64,000 nt of DNA from Eremophila alpestris peregrina. Lineage: Eukaryota > Chordata > Aves > Passeriformes > Alaudidae. Made by a program: the position numbers and the translations under genes. Below the pieces are notes generated by a model, which made no database searches, was not told the DNA's origin, and saw nothing but the letters and a program-made list of their open reading frames with translations. Location: assembly GCA_009792885.1 (NCBI GenBank), contig WMCF01000151.1, positions 374,763 to 438,762 on the forward strand, in the 5' to 3' direction. Below, piece after piece: positions 38,931 to 47,905 of the stretch. Positions within the stretch are counted from its first letter, which is position 1. Each line of letters starts with the position of its first letter.

Positions 38931-39847
38931 TTTGCCTAAAAATAAAGATCACAGCTTGTATGGCAGGAGAACTGGGAGAACAGGGGTTAACAGTGTCTTC
39001 AACTGGCACAGTGTCCTTTGCCAAGTGCCAGCTGTGTGGGCCCTGCTGTGGGTGAGGGGCACAGGGGTCACCACTGGAATGGCTGATAAGCTGGGAATTG
39101 CTGCCTGACTTCCTGGGCAGAGGGACCCTCAGGCAGCCAGCAGCAGCTGTTCCCCAGGTGTGAGTTTCAAATATCCTTTCCTGTTTCATGGTCTCCTGCA
39201 GCCAGCACTGGGTACACTGAAAATCCATTTTTAAGTCTAATGCAAAATTCACATTTTTGCAGCACACACTGGGTCTGTGACTTCAGCAGGTCAAAGCAAA
39301 CATATTACAGTGGTGTTGGATGATGCTGTGGTCACTTTTCTTGCAAGTTTTCTTCCCTATTATCTGATGAAATAAGGATTTACATTAATTAATCTTGGAG
39401 TACGGACACTACTATTAAGGAAAAATAGCTCATTTCAGAAGGATTTCCAGAAGAAACAGCCTTTAGCCAATAAACCCTGATAATTTGTAAACTCAAAATA
39501 CAGCAGAGGAAACCAGTCATGGTCCTGCACCTCCCCTGCTCCCAAACCTGATCCCACCTTTGCATCCTCTGACTCAGAGCTGATGTGCCAATGCAGGCGG
39601 TGTGGAGAGCTGCGAAATTAGGGTTTGGCCAGGGGAGACAGGTTTGCTTCCAGCTTGAGCAGCTTCACTGAGCTCCAGGAGAGACAGAGCCCTCTGCCCT
39701 GGACCCACTGGGCTGAGGCTTGCTCAGTATGTGCAAGATCTGCAGTTCAGCCAGGGCTGAGCATCCCCTCTTTTCTTTGCTAATCAGGGCACTCACTGTT
39801 CACACTCCATCCCTCATGTGCTCACTAAAGAAAAAGCCTGTGATTTC

Positions 39848-41134
39848 CTAGTAAAATTTTAATTCTTTTTTAGTCTGTATGCACTGACCAGTCTTAATAT
39901 AAAGTGTTTTATTCCTGTTCTGTAAACGCCCGTTTGATGTGAGAGCACTGCTACTGCCAGACTGTCCCTTAGGAATTTCCACCTCAGACTGAAGGAATCT
40001 CTCTCCCAGGCAGACTTCCCACGGGTGGGCCACGTCTTTTTTGTCAGTGTTTGTGTGGTACTCAGCACAAACCTGGTTTGGGCTCACAAGACATGAGTGG
40101 TAACCCTCGGTGGATCCAGTGTTCCACAGACGCCTCTGGCAGTCTGTCAGTGTGGATGTCAGCAAGTGCCATCCCAGCACATCAGCTCCCTCCACCTCAG
40201 TATCCCAGGACACTCCAGACAATCCTCCATGCTCGATTTCCTAAGGAGCAGGAAGGTGAGTACTTGGGGCAGGTGCTGGTGACTGGAGCTGTGGTTTTAT
40301 ACATGTTTTAAAAGACTTGCTTTTGGCTTCTGAGAAAACCCATCACTGAGTCTCTCATCCTCCCCTTGCCCAAGCAGTGGCTTGTGTAGGAGACAGATGG
40401 AACCTCTCCAGCTGTGCTGGATACCTCTGGGTAGAGGAAGGGTCAGAGCTCAGCCAGGGAAGGGGCGGTGGCAGTGCCCATCCTGCTGCCCTGGCAGCAT
40501 GTGAACATGGTTCTGGCTGCTCACAGCCCAGCAGCTCTTTCAGCCACCTCTTTCAGCTGTACCTGAGAGCTGCTCTCCCATGTGCAGAGGTTGGAGGCCT
40601 GTTTCCGCCTCTTTGAGCAAGACTGACAGGATGTCATTCCCACATGATGTGCCATGTGTCACTCTTAGGAGGGACTCGAAGGAGATTGTGCATTTGGGGA
40701 CACGGCTGCGGTGCTCTCCTCATCCCAGGAGAGCTGACATTTCCTAAAGTCCCATCTCCACTGGGATAAAAGACCTTGGAGAAAGATGGAAACTTTGGGA
40801 GTGCTGCACATTTGTGGCCTGTGAGGGATCACCTGTAGGTAAGACAAATCTTGTTACCATTTGTCCCATTGTTATCAGCACTGTGGCTCTGCTGGTGCAG
40901 CATCCTCCAGGCAGGCAGGGCGAGAGAGAGAGGAGTAAAAGCTGAGGCAGTTCCAGGCCAGGCGAGGTTTGTGTCAAGAGCTGATGCTGGAGGCTGTGCT
41001 GTGTTTAACGTGGGCGTGTCCCCGGCCCTGTCCTGTGCCTCTGCTGGAGAGAGCCCCGTGTTCCTGCCCCAGGGGTCCTGCTCTGAGCCGGCCCAACTGC
41101 CCCTGGAGCGGCTCCTGCTCCTCCAAGGCCTTAG
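39848..41134. other. Long intron of the decayed gene, no feature recognised
   Basis: The remainder of the intron between the CR1 copy and the exon at 41135 holds several open frames of 60-130 codons on both strands, including one of 124 codons on the minus strand at 39848-40222. None shows a domain or a convincing exon border pair. Confidence 0.4.
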
Positions 41135-43426
41135 GGAGGTGGAGGTGGTTGACGGCTGCCACTGCAGCACCTGCCCCGATGAATGTCTTCTGCTCCCAGC
41201 CCTGAAAACTTTCCAGACTCTCCCTGGGAGGTCATGATCGACGTGGTGAAGTGCTCTGAGCCAACCTACAGTGCGGGTATGAACAAGAGAGAGCTCCTCT
41301 CCCTCCCTCGTTCCCTCCCTCCCTCTGGGAATAGGGGAACGAGCCCTCTTGTGTGACCAGCACCAATGTCCAGGGCACCCGGTCTGTGAGCAGAGCCTCT
41401 GCCTTTGGGAGTATTGGGATTGTGTTTTGGGGTTGAGTTTCCTGCTGCTGGGCCTTTACCACACAGGTCTGCAAGTCATCACAGTGATGATTCTCTGCCG
41501 TGTGCATGGGTGAGGATGGGGATACAAACACCTCATGTACAGGGAAATGTCCTCTACCCAGAGAGCTTGGAATCAGAGTAACCCAGGCTGGGAGGGTCCT
41601 CAGGGGTGTCTGCTCCAACCACCCCAATCAAAGCAAGGAAACCACAACCTGATGAGAAAAGCTCTGCTGGAAACAGAGCCCTGGAAAATGCAATTTCCTT
41701 ACTGACAGTCTGATATGCCCTTTTAGTACCAGTGAACTACACTGATGGTTCAGAAATCACTTGGAAACTCCAAACTAAATAATTCCAGATGGGTCAAAAC
41801 CTCCCTCTGGGACAAAACTGAACTCATTCATTGAGAACTGGTGAGCTGTCTCGTGAGTTCACTCATAAAATAACCCAAGACACGTCAGTGGAGATGAACT
41901 TGGAGATGATTTTATCAGAATTGAAAGTGGTGTTGAAATGATTTACCACAACTGTTTGTCCATTGTCCTGGAATTTGCTGATGTAATTTTTCTGGCATTT
42001 GTAAAACCCAGCCCGCTCAAACCTCCCGGCAGCTGCTGTGGCAGGGCTGTGGCACCGCCACTAGAGAGGGACAGAGACCGCGGCAGTGCTGAAGTGAGCC
42101 CGGAGAGGAGCGCAGGGGCCTAGGAATTAATTCCACGATTCTGTGAGCTGAAGGGGCCGGGAGTGGGCGGCGGAGACCCCCAGGGCTCTGCCTGAGGCCG
42201 GGTCCCCTCCTGGGGCTGCGCCAGGAGGGACTGCACAGGCGGCAGCGGCAGCTGGTTATCCAGCTGCAAGTGGAAAAGGCAATTAGGCAGCGTAAAGTGC
42301 TTTCTTCCAGAACTGGGAGAATCAGCATTTACTTCCCAGACGGGTTAGTGGAAGGTGCTGGACGATTCTGTGGCCCCGGGGAGGGGAATTCATGGAGCGG
42401 GGCGGGAGAATCTCAGTCATGTTAATAGCCCAGGGCTGGCAAATGTGGACTTGCCTCTGCCCTAGGGCAGGTCTCTGCACTTTCCTTCTGGATCTTCCCG
42501 CATAAAGTCGGTCTGATACTTTCAGTGTCATGGTAAAGACTTGGAAACATCAAAGGGACGGGACAGAGGAGGGGGGACGGGGCTGAAGAGTGATGTTAAA
42601 ATCTCACCCAGAAATACTGACTTCCAGAAATCTGTTGTCATTTTGAGTCCCACTCTTAAGGCACCCCAGAGATATTTGCTTTCAGAAATCACTTTTCCTT
42701 CCCCTGGAAACAGCTCCATCCTGGAACAAAGAAGTCTCCTCCAGCAGCTGCTGAACTAGTTGGGAGGGAGCAGGAAACTCTCAAAACCCATTCAAAGCCA
42801 GCAGCTAAACACAAGCCCCGAAGGATTCACACCCAAGGGCTGAGGCAGGGCAGGACCAAGTCCTAGACAGAGCCCAAACCCACTTGGCCATCAGCTCCGT
42901 CATCCTTCTCCCCCTCCTCCAGCTCGTGCAATGGAAATTTTTAATCCTAATTTAGTTGGTGAGGGGAGAAAAGCTAGATTTAGTACAGAAACAATGTAGT
43001 TTCTTTCTGCACAGAACATCAGCTCAGACTGAGCCACTGAGGACCGTCTGTGCCTCTGCCCTTCCAAGTAGATGTAGTTGCAGCTGGAGGACCCTTGTCC
43101 CTTCTCTCCAGTAGCTGAGCCCCTGCCTGGGCCATCAGGACCTGCCACAGTGGCACATCCTGGCATGGTGGTGACACAGCAGCAGGGATGTGGCTGTTGG
43201 TGTGCCACCCCCTGCTCTCTGCAACCAATCCAGGAATGTCAAATCCAGACAGAACTGCTTTGTGCCCTGTGAATTTTTCATTGAGTTAAAGCTGGAATAG
43301 GGAAAGAAAAGGCAAAGCAGGATTTTGTTTTGCAGCCCCAGAGCTGGGGCCATTGTCCACCTCCCCCTTCCACCCCTCTGGTACCAGCCTTCCTTCATCC
43401 TACACCCCAGAACTGGTGCATCCCCC

Positions 43427-43635
43427 TTCCCTTCCCTTCCCTTCCCTTCCCTTCCCTTCCCTTCCCTTCCCTTCCCTTCCCTTCCCTTCCCTTCCNNNNN
43501 NNNNNNNNNNNNNNNNNNNNNNNNNNNNNNNNNNNNNNNNNNNNNNNNNNNNNNNNNNNNNNNNNNNNNNNNNNNNNNNNNNNNNNNNNNCCTTCCCTTC
43601 CCTTCCCTTCCCTTCCCTTCCCTTCCCTTCCCTTC
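43427..43635. repeat. (CCCTT)n microsatellite with a 95-bp assembly gap
   Basis: Perfect CCCTT pentamers run from about 43427 to 43495, N bases occupy 43496-43590, and the same repeat resumes to 43635. The real length is unknown. It lies in the third intron of the decayed pinhead-like gene. Confidence 0.98.
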
Positions 43636-45429
43636 TCCCCACCCCACAGTGGCAGATGTCACACCTGGTTCTGTGGGGAGCAAACCCTTTGGAGGGGCCT
43701 GGGGAATGTATCTCCAAGAGAGCCTGTAACATTGGCTCCAGCATCTGAGAAGCCCATTCAGGGCACAGTCCCTAGCAAATCCAGAGGGAAATGCTAATGA
43801 GTAAATGCTAAATCACATTCCCCCATCCCTGGTGTGAGAGTGTGGCTCTGGGAAAAGTGATGCCATCAATATTTTATGTTCAAATACAGTTTTTCTCAGA
43901 GATAACATGGAGTGGCTTGTGCTCGCTCCCCAGAACTGGGGCTTTCGCAGGGTCAGGGACAGCAGTCACAACTTACACCCACAATAACATCCCTTTCCTC
44001 ATGGTCTGAAACTGGGATGGAGGAGCAAAACCTACCAGTAAGGCCCTGAGCTGGTGAAGGAATGAGCCCCAAACTCCCAGCTGGGACCCTGACAGAGAGG
44101 GCCATCTTTTCCAGTGGGTGCTGGATGCCAGAAGCTGGATGGTCTGTGCTGCTGCTGCAGGAACCTCGGGTGCAGCTCCAGGTTGATTTCCCTTCTTGTT
44201 TCCTTGCAAATGGACTTTTCTGTGTGCCCACAAAGTTCAGCACTGCTCTGGTCAAAACCCCACATGGTGGGGAGGTAGTTCAGACACTGGAGAACTGCAA
44301 AATGAAGGGAAAATGATATCGTGTCTCCCAGGTGGAATATTACTATGAAATTGTCCAGAGCTCTGCAGGACACAGGGAGGAATGGCTCAAGGTAGGTTTC
44401 CAGAGGTTTGGCTCCTCTCTGGTGGGCTCAGTGGGGCTCTCATGTGGGGTTTGAGCTGCTGGGTGGATGCTCTAACATCGGCAGCTTCACACTTGTATCA
44501 CACTAGAGTGGTAAAAACCTCACATTTGTATTCTCTCATACTATAAAACGTCTTTTGCTGCCACTAATTTATGCATACATCAGGGCTATAAAGGAACAAA
44601 TGGCTTTTTCTTTGGAGCGAGGATTTCTTAAAGTAATTAAGGAACAATGATATTTATTTTTTAAAATATTTAGTTGTTAGGTATGTCTTCAGTTCAACAC
44701 AGACCCTACTGTCTAGTTGAGTATACCTTTGTGCACAGGGACCTCTGACTCAAAAACCACTGCTATGCCTCCAAAATACTCCTTACCAGCTGTGCCTTGC
44801 TGCTGCCCTTCTTTGGAGATGGATGCCTCCTCCTGAGGCTGGAGGAAGGGTGGAGGGTCCTGGGGTGTCCCTGCTGAGGTGCTCCAGGGGATTTTTGTGC
44901 CTTTGTTTTGCAAATCTTTGCAGGAAATCGATGTGGGAAGGTGCTTGGGCAGCTGCTCCTCGGGGGATCCCTGCTTGCTTAGGTAAGCACAGCTGCCAGG
45001 CTCCATCCGCTCTCTCTCCTGCACATCTGCATCCCGGGCCAGGTGGGAGCTGCCTCTGGTCCTCTCACCCAACGCATCTGCGGCTCCCGGGGTGGGGTGG
45101 ACACGGAGCAGGGTTTGGGAAGCACCCCCAGCTCACCCGCCGTGCTGTGCTGTGCCGGGGGCGGGGGGAGAGCCACACCTGCCGTGATGGGGCTGAATTG
45201 GGCAGCTGGTTACAGAGCCTGTGGTGTCCCAGGACAGCAGACAGAGATCCTGACAGTGGCGTCTGCAGCCTGGAATGTGCCAGTCCTGTCCCTCACCTGC
45301 TGGCAAAGCTGTGGGGCAGGAAGAGTAGGGGGGTGCAAGGGCAGGGTGGCTCCAGGCAGTTGTTTCAGGCTGAAGGGGCAGGACTATGTGTTGATTGTAG
45401 ACATAAAAATACGGGTCTCAGCACAGGAA

Positions 45430-45890
45430 TGACGTGGACAAGTTGGAGCAAGTCCAGAGGAGGCCACGGAGATTATCCAAGGGCTGGAGCCCCTCTGCTC
45501 TGGAGCCAGGCTGGAAAAGCTGGGAATGGTCCCCTGGACAAGAGAAAGCTCCATTGAGAGCTCAGAGCCCCTTGCAGGGCCTGAAGGGGCTCCAGGAGAG
45601 CTGGAGAGGGACTGGGGACAAGGGATGGAGGGACAGGACCCAGGGAATGGTTTCCCACTGCCAGAGGGCAGGGTTAGATGTGATATTGGGAAGGAATTGT
45701 TGGCTGTGAGGGTGGGGAGGCCCTGGCACAGGGTGCCCAGAGCAGCCATCCCTGGGAGTGTTCCAGGCCAGGTTGCACAGGGCTTGGAGCACCCTGGGAT
45801 AGTGGAAGGTGTCCCTGCCTATGGCAGGAGTTGGGATGAGATGAGCTTTAAGGTCCCTTCCAACCCAAACCATTCTGGGATTCTTTGCAT
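45430..45890 (+). mobile_element. CR1 LINE 3' end, well preserved
   Basis: It reads through the classic CR1 3' region: GGACAAGTTGGAGCAAGTCCAGAGGAGGCCACG, then CAGAGGGCAGGGTTAGATGTGATATTGGGAAGGAA, then TTTAAGGTCCCTTCCAACCCAAACCATTCTGGGATTCTTTG. The 3' end with its ATTCT-type terminal repeat is intact and it looks less diverged than the other copies here. It sits in the last intron of the decayed gene. Confidence 0.95.
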
Positions 45891-46676
45891 ACAAAGGGAA
45901 GCAAATCAAGCCAGGCAGGAAGAAAGACCTGCTCTGCTCAGGCAGAGGGAGGTGACAGTTCACGACTTACTCCAGGAGTAAGGAATAGATGCTGCAGGGG
46001 AAAAAAAAAGCTGCCTCCCTTCTTCCCCATCCTACTCCAGAGCATCTACCTTTTTCGCCAGCGTGAACAGAAGATCCAGGATGTGGGGGGCCAGTGGTGT
46101 ACTGGGGATATACTGGGGGATATACTGGTTTTCCTTTACTGCACTGGAAGTCTACTGGGGATGTACTGTTTTTTCTCTAGCTGGAAGAAGTCACAAGATG
46201 GAGAGCAATGCCTGGTTTGGGCACAAGCTGCCCCGAGACGCTGTGCCCCTCACGGCTGTGACATGCACAGGTTCCGGAGCCGCCGGAGTTCGCACCGTCG
46301 CTGCCATCCGGGAGTGCAAGTGCCGGGGATAGCGGGGCTGGAAGCTGCGGGTGGGGCTCCTGGAGACCCCGCCAGACTGTCTGTAGGATATGTAAATGGG
46401 AGAAGGCTATTTTTTGAATAAAAGCTACTTTAACCAGCGGGTATAAATGAACTCTCTACAAAATGTTTTGCAGCTTGTAAAATAAACATCATGGGCAATT
46501 TGCAGGTCCTTGGGGCTCCTCTGGGCAACTCCACGGCCCCTCTCTGCATCCAGCATCCCAGTAGGATTCAGCCGTCTGGCACGGGCTGGAGGGTGCACGG
46601 CTTGGCTGTTCCCAGTTACGAGCTATGGAGAGGGACCTCGGAGTTCGGCATGTTGGGGCAGAGCTGCCTCCTCTGC

Positions 46677-46710
46677 ATCTGGAGAGGTGCAGCTCTGCAC
46701 CTCTCCAGAT
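46677..46710. repeat. Perfect 16-bp inverted repeat, 2-nt spacer
   Basis: ATCTGGAGAGGTGCAG at 46677-46692 is followed by CT and the exact reverse complement CTGCACCTCTCCAGAT at 46695-46710. It lies between the second pinhead-like AATAAA and the ADMP promoter. No mobile element was recognised around it. Confidence 0.95.
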
Positions 46711-46924
46711 ATCCTGTGGGACATGCTGCTGGTGAGCTGGGAAGAGAAGGGAAAGGATCCCAGAGCTACAGTTTCCTCTCTCCATTAACTCCAGCCCGTC
46801 GGTGCCGCCGTGCCTGTTCTGCATAATTAAGAGCCCTTTGAGTTGGAATAAACTGTGGGCACCGCGGGACATCAGCCTCCACCTCGTCTCCCATCAGGGA
46901 GTCCTAGCAGGGCTTCAGCCGGCT

Positions 46925-47120
46925 GATGAATTAGTTAATTAATGCTAATTTTCCCCGTTCACTCCTATGGCAGCTGCACAGGGTGTCATGTCCACCTGCA
47001 CCAGATTGGTTTCTCTGTGATTGGGGAACAAGACCTAAAGAATTGGCTTTTGTCCCACTACCCGGATATTTCATTAAATTCAAGCATTCAGGAATTAGCA
47101 GCAAATGCCTTTTAATTCCC
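46925..47120. promoter_or_regulatory. Homeodomain-type ATTA cluster upstream of ADMP
   Basis: ATGAATTAGTTAATTAATGC and TAATTTTCC near 46925-46953, then ATTAAATTC, GAATTAGC and TTTAATTCCC near 47070-47118, give a dense group of TAAT/ATTA cores about 0.8-1 kb before the ADMP start. Homeodomain proteins such as Goosecoid are known regulators of ADMP-type genes, but no site here has been tested; the cluster could be chance AT-richness. Confidence 0.3.
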
Positions 47121-47129
47121 AGGAAGCAG

Positions 47130-47250
47130 ACAACTTTTTTTTTTTTTTTAAACAAAAGCAAACCAAAACCAAACCAACCAACAAAAACAAACAAACAAAC
47201 CCAAAAAAATCAACACCTCAAAAAAGCCAAACCAAAACAAAAAAAAACTG
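47130..47250. repeat. T/A-rich low-complexity tract
   Basis: A run of T followed by imperfect (AAAC)n and (CAAA)n repeats, resembling an old retroposed poly(A) tail. Confidence 0.8.
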
Positions 47251-47846
47251 GATGAGGGTCTTGCTTTGCTGTGACCCCACAGCCCAGGGCCGCAGCACCG
47301 CCGGGTCCTCTGCTGGGACCTGCTCTGCCCCGTGGCCTCTGCTCCCCGACAGGACACACAGCCTGGGCTGCCCCACCGAGAGAGGGGACCCCGGGCACCC
47401 CACCCTGCACACCTGCCAGGGACATGATATGGGGACAGCAGTGTGACACGGAGCCCCCACGCTCCTCGCAGCGGCTGCGAGAGAGGCAGCACGAGCAGGA
47501 CCGGGATGGGAAGGGGATGCTCATCTTGATGGGCTGCATTCCTCCACACAAAGGTCCTGCGATTTGTCCCATTAGTGCCATCATTAAAATCCAGTTAGTC
47601 TCCTACGGAGAGCAAATGCAGCCTAGCCAAGACCCTGGCAAGGGGCTGGTGGCCCCAGGCTCCCGTTTCCTCTGCCAGCCCTGGGAGTGCCTGGTGAGCC
47701 GTCCTCCTTCCCGCTTGTGTACTGGGGCTAATTGATGCAGGGGGCCCGGGAGCCGGGCTTCTCACCTTGTTAGCATGGCAATTAGCTCTCTTTAGCCTCC
47801 TGATTGCTGCTGTGCATATTTCACTCCAGTCCAGCTTTCCAGTGAG

Positions 47847-47853
47847 TTATAAA
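47847..47853 (+). promoter_or_regulatory. ADMP TATA box
   Basis: TTATAAA in the context GAGTTATAAATGCAGC lies 53 bp upstream of the ADMP start codon, a spacing that allows a transcription start about 25-30 bp before the ATG. Confidence 0.65.
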
Positions 47854-47905
47854 TGCAGCACCGGGGAGGCCGGGGCAGTTGTGCAGAGATAGAGGGCACA
47901 GAGCT

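Larger units (their letters stand above)
36006..46332 (+). pseudogene. PNHD: Decayed cystine-knot secreted factor, probably pinhead
   Basis: Five exon relics line up upstream of ADMP: 36006-36066 (ATG plus a hydrophobic leader, LIFLAGLLQAPIFV), 36631-36727, 41135-41276, 44213-44391 and 46181-46332. The first three join with good GT/AG sites and consistent phases. They give Cys-rich repeats of one pattern: CCRRPEPFPPHWTWEVEVVDGCHC, then CLLLP...PDSPWEVMIDVVKC; the last exon ends in VRTVAAIRECKCRG and a stop, the C-x-C close of a cystine-knot domain. Lesions: a one-base deletion near 41205-41212 between LPALKTF and PDSPWEV; TG instead of AG before the fourth exon; a TGA at 44314-44316 where the repeat predicts Cys (CKMKGK-stop-YRVSQV); and a final exon whose good frame does not match the preceding phase. 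AATAAA lies at 46417 and 46481. Pinhead is a secreted embryonic patterning factor adjacent to ADMP in other chordates; the name rests on this linkage and the fold. Confidence 0.6.

Noticed and set aside
39848..40222. 124-codon minus-strand open frame, considered as a separate gene
   Set aside because: No recognisable domain, no supported exon borders, and it lies within the long intron of the decayed gene.
40051..40257. Plus-strand open segment between TTTTTTGTCAG and a GTGAGT donor, considered as a pinhead-like exon
   Set aside because: Its only open frame does not fit the phase of the preceding exon and it lacks the cysteine pattern. The exon at 41135 fits both.
43135..43797. Repetitive open frames through the gap
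   Set aside because: They are translations of the CCCTT microsatellite and N bases.
44314..44316. Selenocysteine codon in a functional pinhead-like protein
   Set aside because: Attractive because TGA replaces a predicted Cys, but a frameshift, a bad acceptor and a phase break elsewhere in the gene point to decay, and I saw no clear SECIS-type hairpin.
44823..45557. 244-codon plus-strand open frame
   Set aside because: It runs into the CR1 copy at 45430 and has no domain; its length reflects GC-rich sequence.
45500..45980. Open frames around 45.5-46.0 kb
   Set aside because: They are translations of the CR1 3' region on both strands.
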